Origin: Paracoccus marcusii
GTDB lineage: Bacteria; Pseudomonadota; Alphaproteobacteria; Rhodobacterales; Rhodobacteraceae
Direction: 5' to 3'
DNA length: 64,000 nt
NCBI RefSeq assembly: GCF_028621715.1
Contig: NZ_CP117466.1
Coordinates: forward strand, 1,746,501-1,810,500
The position numbers and the translations under genes are program-made. The notes beneath the pieces were generated by a model. The model saw nothing but the letters and a program-made list of their open reading frames with translations. It had not been told where the DNA came from and searched no databases. Shown piece after piece: positions 34,129 through 43,331 of the stretch (the stretch's first letter is position 1; each line of letters starts with the position of its first letter).

Positions 34129-34241
34129 CCATCATCAAGGGCTTTCCGGTGCCTCAGGACAAGATCGGCAAGATCCTCGAGGAGAACCTGACGCTGGCGA
34201 TGGCCGCGCAGATCAAACTGGGCAAGCGGGTGCTGAAATGA
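34125..34241 (+). CDS. 38-residue early phage peptide
   Basis: The short frame (MTIIKGFPVPQDKIGKILEE and 18 more residues) is preceded by GAAGGGG and coupled by ATGA on both sides. Unbroken coupling across the operon supports translation. It is a basic helical peptide of unknown role. Confidence 0.55.
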   Translation: MTIIKGFPVPQDKIGKILEENLTLAMAAQIKLGKRVLK

Positions 34242-34411
34242 CCCAGCCCGTTATCCACCGCGGTATCACTATCCGGCAGTTCGAGGTGCCCTGCACGCCC
34301 TACGTCTGGACCCACGACGAAACCGACGGCCACGGTACCGCAGAAACTTTGGACCAGGCGCGCGCGCAGATCGACGCGCACCTGGCGAAGCGGTGTGACG
34401 CCCATGGCTGA
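34238..34411 (+). CDS. 57-residue early phage protein
   Basis: The product (MTQPVIHRGITIRQFEVPCT) looks like a small beta-alpha fold with YVWTHDETDGHGTAETLDQA and a helical end. ATGA coupling upstream and an 8-bp overlap downstream. Small proteins of this form occur in early operons of related prophages; no function is known to me. Confidence 0.55.
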   Translation: MTQPVIHRGITIRQFEVPCTPYVWTHDETDGHGTAETLDQARAQIDAHLAKRCDAHG

Positions 34412-34712
34412 TCAGCTTTCCATGTTTACGATGCTCCAGGCTCAACCTGAGCAGCGCAAACCCGTTCAAGTCGATGCGCCCTTAGACCCGTTGCCTGAGC
34501 CAGACATCGCTGACCCTGTCGGCTTTGTGCGGTGCGTCCGCGAATCCATGGCTGCCCTTACCCATGGCCGGCCCTTCGACATCGCAACAATGGAAAGTCT
34601 GCCAGTCTGGGAGACAGAGGCAGAGCGGTCCGCTGTCAGGGCGGTGATAGCCGTGTTCGGCATCGATCTGAAGAACGGCATGGCCATTCTCGAAAATCAG
34701 GAGGCGGCATGA
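34404..34712 (+). CDS. Small early phage protein, unknown
   Basis: From ATG 34404 the product is 102 residues: a Gln/Pro-rich start, a LDPLPEPDIADPVGFVR segment and helices with ESMAALTHGRPFDIATMESL. It overlaps its neighbours by 8 and 4 bp. No family recognised. Confidence 0.55.
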   Translation: MADQLSMFTMLQAQPEQRKPVQVDAPLDPLPEPDIADPVGFVRCVRESMAALTHGRPFDIATMESLPVWETEAERSAVRAVIAVFGIDLKNGMAILENQEAA

Positions 34713-35011
34713 CCAGCCCGCGCACCATGGCCCTTGCGGCCATCATTCACTACGATTGCACGACCCACACCTGGGCGCGAACGTCGGCCGAGGTCGCCGC
34801 AGACCTGGTGGCCCGGTACCCCGCGCCGCGCGAGTGGGGCGTTACCGCCCGCCACGTCGCCCGCGTGGCCCGCGAGAAGGGCTGGAGCAACCGCCTGCGC
34901 GGCAGTGGCACCCCGGTCATGCAGGGCACTCCCAAGACGTTCAGCATGGACGAGGAGCTGGCCGCGATGGACGGCGGGCGCGGCTATGACGGCGAGGAGC
35001 TGGTGGCATGA
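34709..35011 (+). CDS. Small early phage protein, possibly DNA-binding
   Basis: The 100-residue product has a helical, basic middle (SAEVAADLVARYPAPREWGV, then TARHVARVAREKGWSNRLRG) that could be a winged helix or HTH, and an acidic C-terminus. Coupled by ATGA on both sides. The DNA-binding idea rests on composition and helix spacing only. Confidence 0.55.
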   Translation: MTSPRTMALAAIIHYDCTTHTWARTSAEVAADLVARYPAPREWGVTARHVARVAREKGWSNRLRGSGTPVMQGTPKTFSMDEELAAMDGGRGYDGEELVA

Positions 35012-35346
35012 GCGATGTCCCAATCGAGCGCACTACGGTCGATATGACCACGAGCAGGATCGTCGAGAAAGGGACCGCGACCTTCGCCCTCCTCGCCCCA
35101 CGGAAAGACCTTTGTCAGACCTGCGCCCGTCAACACCCTGACGATCAGCCCCACGACGCCACTGCGCTGTATTACCAGTATGCCTTCTACGGCCAGAACG
35201 GCCGCTGGCCGAACTGGCAAGACGCCATGGAGCACTGCGCCCCTGACGTTAAAGAAAGCTGGACGGCGGCGCTGACCAAGATGGGTGTCGATGTCGCGGG
35301 TGGAGGCGTTAGGCCTGCCACAGGCCAGGGGCAGAACAATGACTGA
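35008..35346 (+). CDS. Small early phage protein with CxxC motif
   Basis: The 112-residue product contains CQTC and a later Cys, with YYQYAFYGQNGRWPNWQDA in the middle. The single CxxC is too little to call a zinc finger. It overlaps the next gene by 8 bp. Confidence 0.55.
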   Translation: MSDVPIERTTVDMTTSRIVEKGTATFALLAPRKDLCQTCARQHPDDQPHDATALYYQYAFYGQNGRWPNWQDAMEHCAPDVKESWTAALTKMGVDVAGGGVRPATGQGQNND

Positions 35347-36082
35347 CCGTCCCATCCTGTTCTCCGCCCTGATGATCCGCGCACTCCTGGACGGCCGCAA
35401 GACGCAGACGCGGCGGGTGCTGACCCTTGGCGGCAGGCGGCCGGATTACATCGGCCCGCGCGGCTGCACCGAAGACCCGGCCTGCTGGGGCTGGGATGAT
35501 GGCCGAGGCGGCTACATCTTGGCCGATCGGGATTCCGACGACGCACAAGCTGCAACCTGGCACGACTTCGCGGCGTCTTGGCGCGCAGGTGATAGGGCGT
35601 GGGTGCGTGAGGCGCACGCGATCCTTCCCGCCACCGCATATCGCGGCAGTATCGGGACCGGCACCATCGTCCAAACAGTTCATCCCACAGACGGCTATAG
35701 CGCCGCCGTCATGCGCGAGGGCTTCGACCGATCCGGTGCGCCGCGCTGGCGGCCCTCTATCCACATGCCCCGGTGGGCCAGCCGCCTGACGCTGACCGTG
35801 ACCGACGTGCGCGTGCAGCGGTTGTGGGACATCAGCGAGAAAGATGCGAAAGCGGAAGGCGTCCCGCCTCCACCGGAGGGCATTGCACCGGAATGGTCGC
35901 ATTACGATAGCTACGTCGACGTGTTCGCTGACGTTTGGGACAGCCTGAACGCAGAGCGCGCGCCGTGGGGTAGCAACCCGTGGGTCGTGGCCTTGAGCTT
36001 CACCGTTCAGCGCGGCAACATTGATCAGGTTGGGCTCACAGACCGTCAGCTGCGTGACCAGATCACCGGCGGGGACATATGA
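35339..36082 (+). CDS. Phage ASCH-like protein
   Basis: From ATG 35339 the 247-residue protein follows a phage pattern: RPILFSALMIRALLDGRKTQ and TRRVL at the start, WRAGDRAWVREAH, then RPSIHMPRWASRLTLTVTDV with VQRLWDISE and a final NPWVVALSFTV. This is the layout of ASCH-fold phage proteins, a PUA-like domain probably binding RNA or modified bases. Its immediate neighbour is a methyltransferase, and coupling is ATGA, so the two may act together. Confidence 0.72.
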   Translation: MTDRPILFSALMIRALLDGRKTQTRRVLTLGGRRPDYIGPRGCTEDPACWGWDDGRGGYILADRDSDDAQAATWHDFAASWRAGDRAWVREAHAILPATAYRGSIGTGTIVQTVHPTDGYSAAVMREGFDRSGAPRWRPSIHMPRWASRLTLTVTDVRVQRLWDISEKDAKAEGVPPPPEGIAPEWSHYDSYVDVFADVWDSLNAERAPWGSNPWVVALSFTVQRGNIDQVGLTDRQLRDQITGGDI

Positions 36083-36654
36083 CCACCGTCCTGCATCAGT
36101 TCAACGACCTGCGGCCCTTCGGCGGCTTTGACCTGATCATGGCCGACCCGCCTTGGCGCTATGAAATGCGGTCCGAGAAAGGCGAGACGCGGTCGCCCCA
36201 GGCCAAGTACGTCTGCATGACGATCGACGAGATCGCGGCGCTGCCTGTCGCAGCGCTGGCCGCCCCGAACTGCCTGCTGTGGCTCTGGGGGCTGAACACG
36301 ATGCTGCCTCAGGCCTTGAGGGTGATCGAGGCGTGGGGGTTCGAATATAAGACGTCGGGCCATTGGGTGAAGACGACCGTGAACGGTAAGCTAAACATGG
36401 GCATGGGCTACATTCTGCGCGGTGCCGGAGAGCCCTTCCTGATTGGGACGCGCGGCGCGCCGAAGACGACCAGCTCGACCAGGTCCGTCATCATGGGCCA
36501 GATCCGCGAGCATAGCCGAAAGCCGGAGGAGGCCTTCGCCGAGGCCGAGAAGCTAATGCCCGACGCGCGGCGGATCGAGGTGTTCAGCCGGCAGAGGCGG
36601 GCAGGGTGGTCGAACTGGGGACACGAGTCCGAGAAATTCGAGGAGGCCAGCTGA
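36079..36654 (+). CDS. MT-A70 family DNA adenine methyltransferase
   Basis: The 191-residue protein has the MT-A70 catalytic motif DPPW at residues 23-26 (LIMADPPWRYEM), NCLLWLWGLNTMLPQ, and a GAGEPFLIGTRG block near the end. It transfers a methyl group from S-adenosylmethionine to adenine N6. Orphan enzymes of this type in phages protect DNA from host restriction or mark it for regulation. No restriction partner is nearby. Confidence 0.87.
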   Translation: MTTVLHQFNDLRPFGGFDLIMADPPWRYEMRSEKGETRSPQAKYVCMTIDEIAALPVAALAAPNCLLWLWGLNTMLPQALRVIEAWGFEYKTSGHWVKTTVNGKLNMGMGYILRGAGEPFLIGTRGAPKTTSSTRSVIMGQIREHSRKPEEAFAEAEKLMPDARRIEVFSRQRRAGWSNWGHESEKFEEAS

Positions 36655-36878
36655 TGGGACGCCAAGCAATTACTTTTGCACCGCGCCTGCTTCCAACCCC
36701 GGAGGCCGCAGCGTATCTGGGCGTCAGCGAGACCATGCTGCGCGGGCTTTCGATCCCTCGCAAGCTGCTGGGCGGCAAGCGCCTGTACGATCGTCTAGTG
36801 CTTGACGAATTCGCGTCCAGCCTGCCCACTGAGGGCGACGAGAAAGGAAATTCATGCGACGCGGTATTCGGGGACTGA
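36654..36878 (+). CDS. Excisionase-like / AlpA-type HTH protein
   Basis: The 74-residue product starting MGRQAITFAPRLLPTPEAAA has the MerR/AlpA-like winged helix of excisionases: a helix-turn-helix at AAYLGVSETMLRGL followed by a basic GGKRLYDRLVLDEF wing. It overlaps the methyltransferase stop (TGATG) and the integrase start by 25 bp, the usual xis-int arrangement. Confidence 0.8.
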   Translation: MGRQAITFAPRLLPTPEAAAYLGVSETMLRGLSIPRKLLGGKRLYDRLVLDEFASSLPTEGDEKGNSCDAVFGD

Positions 36879-37918
36879 AGGGGATCAAGGTCGTCACGAA
36901 AGCTGACGGTCGCCAGTACAAGTACCGCCGCGTGGGCGCGCAGCTCGTGCCGCTGCCTGACCTCCCAGAGAACCACCCCGAGTTCCTCGCGGCATATGTC
37001 GCGGCCGGCGCGGTGCAGCCCAAGCCCCGGCATCAGGAAGGCACCATATCGGCCCTCTGTGTGGCATACCTCGCCTCTCATGAGTATCGGCGGATGGCAG
37101 ACAGCACGCGTGGCGTGTGGCGCCGGACGCTCGACCGCATCAGCGCCGATCGAGGCACGGGCCTGGTCAAGGATCTTCGGCCGGATCACCTGCGCAAAGA
37201 CATCCGTGCACTGACGCCTGGTGCAGCTCAAAACCGGATCAAGGCGTGGCGATCAATCCTGAAATTCGCGGTTGAGGAGGGGATGATCTCCTCCGACCCG
37301 TCTGCCGGCGTCAAGGCGCAGCGCGGCGAGGTCAAACCGCATCGCCAGTGGACAACAGACGAGCTCCAGACCTTCCGCGACCACTGGGCAGTGGACACGC
37401 CGGAGCGGATAGCCTTCGAGGTCATCTACTGGACGGGCGCCCGCTGCGTCGACGCTGTCGGTCTCGGCTGGCAGAAGGTGGACGATGATGGGTGGCTTTC
37501 GTTCGTCCAGGCGAAGACCGGCGGGCCCGCGACATGCCCGATCACGGCACTGCCCGAATGGGCTGCACCGTTGAGCGCCGAGCACGCGTCGTTCCTGGCA
37601 TCGGTCCCGCGAGATCGGATGATCTGGATCATGACCCAAGGCGGCAAGCCGCGAAGCGTGAAGGGCCTGTCGCAGTGGATGAGTGCTGCCGCATCGACGG
37701 CTGGCCTGCCCGACGACTGCACCGCGCATGGCCTCCGGAAGGCGCGCGCGGCGGCGCTAGCCGAGGCCGGGGCGACCGCCTCTCAGATTGGCGCATGGAC
37801 CGGGCATGCGAGCCTGTCGGAGATCTCTCACTACACCCGCCAGGCGGATCAGAAGGGCGTCCTTGGGGCGAAGCGAGAACGGCAAAGTGGAAACAACATT
37901 GCCCAGTTTCCAAAATAG
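36854..37918 (+). CDS. Tyrosine-type integrase
   Basis: The 354-residue protein integrates and excises the prophage. The catalytic set is visible: R197 (TGARCVD), K near 221, H292 and R295 (HGLRK), H318 (TGHAS) and the nucleophile Y327 (HYTRQ). An N-terminal core-binding domain precedes it (about residues 60-150). It ends 40 bp from the tRNA-Arg 3' end, which is the likely attachment site. Confidence 0.94.
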   Translation: MRRGIRGLKGIKVVTKADGRQYKYRRVGAQLVPLPDLPENHPEFLAAYVAAGAVQPKPRHQEGTISALCVAYLASHEYRRMADSTRGVWRRTLDRISADRGTGLVKDLRPDHLRKDIRALTPGAAQNRIKAWRSILKFAVEEGMISSDPSAGVKAQRGEVKPHRQWTTDELQTFRDHWAVDTPERIAFEVIYWTGARCVDAVGLGWQKVDDDGWLSFVQAKTGGPATCPITALPEWAAPLSAEHASFLASVPRDRMIWIMTQGGKPRSVKGLSQWMSAAASTAGLPDDCTAHGLRKARAAALAEAGATASQIGAWTGHASLSEISHYTRQADQKGVLGAKRERQSGNNIAQFPK

Positions 37919-37957
37919 GCCGGAAAACGCTGCAAAATCAGGGGGCGTATGGAGATA

Positions 37958-38034
<77 letters not shown>

Positions 38035-38086
38035 ACGCGCCGCCTGATTACCCGGCGGGGTCAGGCGACGCAATGGTGAAAATCGA

Positions 38087-38833
38087 TCAGGCGGCGTCCA
38101 GGGCCATGATGATCGGGACAAAGTCGGCGGCCTTCAGGCTGGCGCCCCCCACCAGCGCGCCGTTCACATGCGCGATGGCAAAGATCTCGGCCGCATTCGC
38201 GGGCTTGACGCTGCCACCGTAGAGCAGCGCGACATCGGCTCCGTCGGACAGGCGCGCGGACAGGTGGTCGCGCATCAGCGCGTGCACCTGGGCGATCTGA
38301 TCCAGCGTCGGCGTGCGTCCGGTGCCGATCGCCCAGACCGGCTCATAGGCCAGGACGGTGTTGCGGGCATTGGCGCCGTCCGGGACGGACCCGGCCAGCT
38401 GCGTGGCGATTACGTCCAGGGTGCGGTCGGCGTCGCGTTCGGCCTCGGTCTCGCCGACGCAGATAATGGCGGTCAGGCCTGCGGCATGGGCGGCCTGCGC
38501 CTTGGCGCGCACCATGGCGTCGGTCTCGCCGTGATCGGCACGGCGTTCGGAATGGCCCAGGATGACGTGCGTCGCGCCCGCGTCGCGCAGCTGCAGGGCG
38601 GCGATGTCACCGGTATGGGCGCCCTTGTCGGCATGGTGGCAGTCCTGCCCGCCGACCAGCAGGTCGCTGGCGCCGATGCGGGCCATCATCGGGTGGATCA
38701 GCAGGGCTGGCGGGCAGATCAGGACATCGCAGGTCGCGCCTTCGGCGGCGGCGGCCATGTCGTCCAGCTGATCCAGCGCGGCCAGATCGCCGTTCATCTT
38801 CCAGTTTCCAGCGGCAAGTTTGCGCGGTGCCAT
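38087..38833 (-). CDS. tpiA: Triosephosphate isomerase
   Basis: The 248-residue enzyme interconverts dihydroxyacetone phosphate and glyceraldehyde-3-phosphate. It has AAGNWKMNG with the active-site Lys, the His of ILGHSERR, the catalytic Glu in [14 protein letters not shown] and the phosphate loop [14 protein letters not shown] 38833 is the family start; the frame upstream is non-coding. It is the housekeeping isomerase; a divergent paralogue is encoded at 59485. Confidence 0.96.
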   Translation of the reverse strand: MAPRKLAAGNWKMNGDLAALDQLDDMAAAAEGATCDVLICPPALLIHPMMARIGASDLLVGGQDCHHADKGAHTGDIAALQLRDAGATHVILGHSERRADHGETDAMVRAKAQAAHAAGLTAIICVGETEAERDADRTLDVIATQLAGSVPDGANARNTVLAYEPVWAIGTGRTPTLDQIAQVHALMRDHLSARLSDGADVALLYGGSVKPANAAEIFAIAHVNGALVGGASLKAADFVPIIMALDAA

Positions 38834-38890
38834 GGGGGTCCTCCGTGGGTTCGGGACAGGCTTAGCCAGCGTCCCGCCCCCGCGCAAGGC

Positions 38891-39262
38891 TCAGCTCTGC
38901 GCGCGGCTGCCCTCGATCGGGGCAAAGTTCACCGACTCTCCGCAGCCGCAGCTGTCGGTGACGTTGGGGTTGCGGAACCGGAAGCCCTGCTCCAGCAGGC
39001 CGGTCTCATAGTCGATCTGGGTGCCGAACAGGAACATCTGCGCCATGGGCGCGATGATGACGCGCGCGCCGTCAAGTTCGACCACCTCTTCGTTCGCGGT
39101 GGGGGTCTGGGCCAGCTCCATCGTGTATTCCATGCCCGCGCAGCCGCCTTTCTTCAGCCCGATGCGCAGACCATAGGCGTTCTTGCCCGCCATCAGCCGC
39201 GCGATCTGGGCGGCGGCGGCGGGGGTGATGGTCACGGGAGGGGTGCCGGGCATGGCGAACAT
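38891..39262 (-). CDS. A-type Fe-S cluster carrier (HesB/IscA/SufA family)
   Basis: The 123-residue protein has the A-type layout with three conserved Cys: GGCAGMEY and the C-terminal SCGCGES. It carries Fe-S clusters to apoproteins. It lies next to a DUF59 Fe-S assembly gene, and together they look like the end of a SUF-type set. AAGGA sits at good spacing before ATG 39262. Confidence 0.9.
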   Translation of the reverse strand: MFAMPGTPPVTITPAAAAQIARLMAGKNAYGLRIGLKKGGCAGMEYTMELAQTPTANEEVVELDGARVIIAPMAQMFLFGTQIDYETGLLEQGFRFRNPNVTDSCGCGESVNFAPIEGSRAQS

Positions 39263-39299
39263 GGCGAGATCCTTTCGGGCTTGGCCTCAAGATAGTCAT

Positions 39300-39331
39300 C
39301 CGGGGGGCATCGGTTCAAGACCGCCCCCCGG
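39300..39331 (-). terminator. GC-rich hairpin after DUF59 gene
   Basis: CCGGGGGG and CCCCCCGG form an 8-bp stem around a 16-nt loop just past the stop of the DUF59 gene. There is no T-run, so termination strength is uncertain. Confidence 0.45.
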
Positions 39332-39338
39332 CCGGCGA

Positions 39339-39695
39339 TCACATGAAGCCCAGTTCCAGGCGCGCCTCGTCGGACATCATGTCCATGCCCCATTGCGGCT
39401 GGAAGGTCATCTCGACATCGACCTGCTTGACGCCGGGCACGGCCTCGACGGCGTCGGCGACCCATCCCGGCATCTCTCCGGCGACGGGGCAGCCGGGGGC
39501 GGTCAGGGTCATGATCACCCGCACCTCCGAGGCGTCGTTGATGTCGATCGTGTAGATCAGGCCCAGGTCGTGGATGTTGACCGGGATCTCGGGGTCATAG
39601 ACGGTCTTGCACGCCTCGACGATGGGCTCGTAGAGGGGATGGTCGGTCGAAGACGGCGCGATCAGGGGCGCGCCTTCCATCAGGGGTTCGGTCAT
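39339..39695 (-). CDS. SUF system DUF59 (MIP18-like) Fe-S assembly protein
   Basis: The 118-residue protein shows the MIP18/DUF59 core: [26 protein letters not shown], and [15 protein letters not shown] with the conserved Cys, then [11 protein letters not shown]. Members help mature Fe-S proteins. It starts at ATG 39695 with AAGGA upstream and lies upstream of the A-type carrier gene in the same orientation. Confidence 0.9.
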   Translation of the reverse strand: MTEPLMEGAPLIAPSSTDHPLYEPIVEACKTVYDPEIPVNIHDLGLIYTIDINDASEVRVIMTLTAPGCPVAGEMPGWVADAVEAVPGVKQVDVEMTFQPQWGMDMMSDEARLELGFM

Positions 39696-39822
39696 CGGAG
39701 CATCCTTCAATTCCGACCGATTATATAGGGCACCGACCGCCCGCGGTCCAGTGGGCGCCCCACATTGCGCCGGGCGGGGGGCGGCGCTACAAGCGCCCGG
39801 TTCCAAAGGCTCGGGCGGACCC

Positions 39823-40953
39823 ATGACCACGCGTTTCAACTTTACCCTCCAGGCGACCGACGGTGCGGCGCGCACGGGCGTCATCGACACGCCGCGCGGC
39901 CAGATCCGCACCCCGGCCTTCATGCCGGTGGGGACGGCCGCGACGGTCAAGGCGATGCTGCCCGACAGCGTGGCGGCCACGGGCGCGGACATCCTGCTGG
40001 GCAACACCTATCACCTGATGCTGCGCCCCGGCGCCGAGCGCGTGGCACGCATGGGCGGTCTGCACAGGTTCATGAACTGGTCCAAGCCCATCCTGACCGA
40101 CAGCGGAGGGTTCCAGGTGATGTCGCTGGCGGGCCTGCGCAAGCTGACCGAGGAGGGGGTGACCTTCTCCAGCCACGTCGACGGGTCCAAGCATTTCCTG
40201 TCGCCCGAAACCAGCATGGAGATCCAGAAGCTGCTGGGCAGCGACATCGTGATGTGTTTCGACGAATGCCCCGCGCTGCCCGCGACCGAGGAGGCCGTGG
40301 CGGCCTCCATGCGCCTGTCGATGCGGTGGGCGCAGCGGTCGCGCGACGCGTTCGGCGACCGTCCGGGGCATGCGCTGTTCGGCATCATGCAGGGCGGCGT
40401 TACCCGCGAACTGCGCGAGGAGAGCGCCGAGGCGCTGCAGGCCATCGGCTTTGACGGATACGCGGTCGGCGGCCTGGCCGTGGGCGAGGGGCAGGAGGCG
40501 ATGTTCGGCGTGCTGGACTATGCCCCCGGTTTCCTGCCGCTGGACAAGCCGCGCTATCTGATGGGCGTGGGCAAGCCCGACGACATCGTGGGCGCGGTGC
40601 AGCGCGGCATCGACATGATGGATTGCGTGCTGCCCTCGCGGTCGGGGCGGACGGGTCAGGCCTGGACCCCGCGCGGTCAGGTCAACATCAAGAACGCCCG
40701 CCACCAGGACGACCCGCGTCCCTTGGACGAGGATTGCACCTGCCCCTGCTGCACGGGCTATTCCCGCGCCTATTTGCACCATGTCTTCCGTGCCAAGGAA
40801 ATGATCAGCGGCATGCTGCTGACCTGGCACAACCTGCATTACTATCAGCAGCTTATGGCGGGGCTGCGCGACGCGATCGCGGCGGGACGGCTGGACGCCT
40901 TCGTGGCCGAATTCCACGCGCGCCGCGCGGAAGGCGATATCGAACCGGTGTGA
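39823..40953 (+). CDS. tgt: tRNA-guanine transglycosylase
   Basis: The 376-residue enzyme exchanges guanine for preQ1 at position 34 of tRNAs with GUN anticodons. Visible are [12 protein letters not shown] with the acid Asp, CFDECPAL, the RNA-binding [17 protein letters not shown] with the nucleophile region just before it, and the zinc site [19 protein letters not shown] 39823 gives the normal family start MTTRFNFTL; the frame extends upstream without support. Confidence 0.95.
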   Translation: MTTRFNFTLQATDGAARTGVIDTPRGQIRTPAFMPVGTAATVKAMLPDSVAATGADILLGNTYHLMLRPGAERVARMGGLHRFMNWSKPILTDSGGFQVMSLAGLRKLTEEGVTFSSHVDGSKHFLSPETSMEIQKLLGSDIVMCFDECPALPATEEAVAASMRLSMRWAQRSRDAFGDRPGHALFGIMQGGVTRELREESAEALQAIGFDGYAVGGLAVGEGQEAMFGVLDYAPGFLPLDKPRYLMGVGKPDDIVGAVQRGIDMMDCVLPSRSGRTGQAWTPRGQVNIKNARHQDDPRPLDEDCTCPCCTGYSRAYLHHVFRAKEMISGMLLTWHNLHYYQQLMAGLRDAIAAGRLDAFVAEFHARRAEGDIEPV

Positions 40954-41025
40954 CGCCGCGACCTTGGAAGGATTTTCCCCGTCCGGGCCTTGGCGCGGGC
41001 GTGCGAGGGCGTTATCTTGATGGTG

Positions 41026-41150
41026 TTCTCAGGGCGGGGTGCAATTCCCCACCGGCGGTGACAGCCCGCGAGCGCCCCTTGCCACGGCAGGGGGGTCAGC
41101 AGATCCGGTGAAATTCCGGGGCCGACGGTATAGTCCGGATGGAAGAGAAC
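41026..41150 (+). promoter_or_regulatory. FMN riboswitch (RFN element)
   Basis: The segment has the conserved FMN aptamer blocks in order: TCAGGGCGGGGTGCAATTCC, CACCGGCGGTGA, AGCCCGCGAGC, GTCAGCAGATCCGGTGAAAT, and GACGGTATAGTCCGGATGG. It precedes ribH by 77 bp. High FMN should reduce expression. A TTACGTAA palindrome overlaps the ribH Shine-Dalgarno region and may be part of the switch. Confidence 0.97.
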
Positions 41151-41226
41151 CGCCCCGTGTGCCACCCCGGCGCGCGTGGTGGTATGCCTTGGGGGCCTGA
41201 CGCAACTTACGTAAGGTTCCTGAAAG

Positions 41227-41697
41227 ATGACCAAATCCCCCCGTATCGCCTTCATCAAGGCGCGCTGGCACGCCGATGTCGTGGACCGCGCGCACGAAGG
41301 TTTCCTGACCCAGGCCGCCAGCCTGATGCCCGGTGCGCAGATCGAGGCTTGGGACGTGCCAGGCGCGTTCGAGATGCCGCAGCTGGCCAAGAAGCTGGCT
41401 TTGACCGGCAAGTATGACGCCGTGGTGGCCGCGGCCCTGGTGGTCGATGGCGGCATCTATCGCCATGATTTCGTCGCGGGCGCGGTGGTAAGCGGCCTGA
41501 TGCAGGCGGGCATGGACACGGGCGTGCCGGTGTTCTCGGTGTCGCTGACTCCGCACAACTATCAGGAGACCGAGCTGCTGACCGGCTTCTATCGCGAGCA
41601 TTTCGTCAAGAAGGGCGCCGAGGCCGCCCATGCGGTCGTGCAGATGCTGGCCGTGGAGGGGCGTCTGGCCCGTCTGGATCAGGCCGACGCGGCCTGA
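41227..41697 (+). CDS. ribH: 6,7-dimethyl-8-ribityllumazine synthase, RibH2 type
   Basis: The 156-residue enzyme condenses ribityl-aminouracil with dihydroxybutanone phosphate in riboflavin synthesis. The sequence starts SPRIAFIKARWHADVVDRA, typical of the decameric RibH2 form of Brucella and relatives, with VPGAFEMP and HDFVAGAVVSGLMQ. It is a single gene directly under the FMN riboswitch. Its end overlaps the convergent dehydrogenase gene by 19 bp. Confidence 0.93.
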   Translation: MTKSPRIAFIKARWHADVVDRAHEGFLTQAASLMPGAQIEAWDVPGAFEMPQLAKKLALTGKYDAVVAAALVVDGGIYRHDFVAGAVVSGLMQAGMDTGVPVFSVSLTPHNYQETELLTGFYREHFVKKGAEAAHAVVQMLAVEGRLARLDQADAA

Positions 41698-43331
41698 TCC
41701 ATCCGCAGGCGGTGCCGCGTCAGCAGCATCGCCTGTGTTTCCCTGAGTTCGCGGTCGCGCCGCGCGGCGTCCCAGTCCAGCGCCGCCGCGCAGAGATCGG
41801 CGATGCGCGCCAGATCGCGGGCCGACAGATGGCCGGTGACGGCCAGCGCGGTGCGGCGCATGACCAGATCGGCCAGGGTGCCGACCTGTTCGTTGCGGAT
41901 GATCCAGCCCAGCTCCTGTTCGCTGTGATCGCTGTCGGCCAGCATGATGGGCGCCGCGCCTTCGGCCGCGAGGATCGCCGCCGCCGTCGTGCCGTAGCGC
42001 GCCAGAAGATGGCGCGCGCGGGCGGGCGCGGCCAGGGTGCGCCGGGCCGCATCGTCGCTCCACGCGCCCGCATCGGCCGGGTAATCGCGGCCACCGCCGA
42101 TGGGCAGCCTGTCGGTGGCGATGCGGCGGGACGCGTTCAGGCGCGTCAGAAGATCGTCGGCGACCTCCTCGGCGAAGCCGCGGAACGTGGTCCATTTGCC
42201 GCCCACCAGCGCGATGATCGGCCAGCGGCGGTTGGCGTCGGGGGCGATCTCCGGCGCGGAATGGTCGCGGCTGATCAGGCCGGGATTGGCCGCGTCCGAG
42301 GCGGGCAGGGGGCGGATGCCGGAATAGGCATAGACGATCTGGCTGTCGTCGAAATGGAGCCCCGGCAGCAGGCCGCGCAGCGCGTCGAGGAAATAGGCGA
42401 CCTCGGCATCGTCGCAGGCCACGTCGTCGGGGTCGTCTGCGCGGGTGTCGGTCGATCCGACCAGCGCGCGGTCCAGATAGGGGAAGACCAGGCAGATGCG
42501 TCCGTCATCGGCCTCGAAATAGATCATGCGGCCCTTCAGCGCGGCCAGCAGCTCGGGGTGGTCCAGTAGGATGTGCGAGCCCTTGGTGCCGCCGATCATC
42601 CGCGTGGGCACGCCAAGGGCCGTGTTCACGCGGTCGATCCAGGGGCCGGCGGCGTTCACCACGATGCGCGGGCGCAGGGACAGCGCGCCCTGCGGGCCCG
42701 TCAGGTGGATCACGTCGCCGTCGGTGCCGGTCAGCGCAGTGTGGTTCAGCGCGCGGGCGGCGGGATTGGCGCGCAGACCGTTCGCCACCAGCTCCCAGAC
42801 CAGCCGTTCGGGCAGGGTGACGGCGGCGTCGTAATACTGCCCCGCGGCCTTGATGCGCGGGGTCAGGGGCGGGATCTCGCGCAAAGCGCGGGCGCGCGAC
42901 CACAGCTGATGGCGCGGCATGACCCGGTGGCGGCGGCCATAGAAGTCGTACATGGCCAGCCCCGCCTTCATCAGCACCGCGCCGCGGCTGCGGGGCGCGG
43001 TGGTCGACCCCATCAGCGTGCGCAGTGCCGGCCCGATGCCGCGCAGCCAGGAGAAGATCGGGATGACCGTCGGCAGCGGCTTGACCAGATGCGGCGCGTT
43101 CTTGAGCAGCAGGTTCCGCTCCAGCGTGGACTGGGCGACCAGGCGCAGCTCTCCGGTCTCAAGGTACTTGATGCCGCCGTGGATCAGGCGCGAGGGCGCG
43201 GCCGAGGTGCCGCCGCCGTAATCGGCCTTGTCCACGATCACCGCGTTGACGCCCTGTTCGCACAGATCGCGAAACAGGCCCGCACCGTTGATGCCCGCGC
43301 CCAGGATCAGCACGTCGATGTCTTGGGTCAT
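41679..43331 (-). CDS. FAD-dependent glycerol-3-phosphate dehydrogenase family protein
   Basis: The 550-residue enzyme has an N-terminal FAD-binding ILGAGINGAGLFRDL (residues 9-23), GGGTSAAPSRLIHGG and the C-terminal GGKWTTFRGFAEE of GlpD-type polyol-phosphate dehydrogenases. It is coupled by ATGA to the FGGY kinase upstream, so it probably oxidises the phosphate ester that the kinase makes. Whether the substrate is glycerol phosphate or a tetritol/pentitol phosphate cannot be told from sequence; the island context favours a polyol other than glycerol. Confidence 0.85.
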   Translation of the reverse strand: MTQDIDVLILGAGINGAGLFRDLCEQGVNAVIVDKADYGGGTSAAPSRLIHGGIKYLETGELRLVAQSTLERNLLLKNAPHLVKPLPTVIPIFSWLRGIGPALRTLMGSTTAPRSRGAVLMKAGLAMYDFYGRRHRVMPRHQLWSRARALREIPPLTPRIKAAGQYYDAAVTLPERLVWELVANGLRANPAARALNHTALTGTDGDVIHLTGPQGALSLRPRIVVNAAGPWIDRVNTALGVPTRMIGGTKGSHILLDHPELLAALKGRMIYFEADDGRICLVFPYLDRALVGSTDTRADDPDDVACDDAEVAYFLDALRGLLPGLHFDDSQIVYAYSGIRPLPASDAANPGLISRDHSAPEIAPDANRRWPIIALVGGKWTTFRGFAEEVADDLLTRLNASRRIATDRLPIGGGRDYPADAGAWSDDAARRTLAAPARARHLLARYGTTAAAILAAEGAAPIMLADSDHSEQELGWIIRNEQVGTLADLVMRRTALAVTGHLSARDLARIADLCAAALDWDAARRDRELRETQAMLLTRHRLRMDQAASA

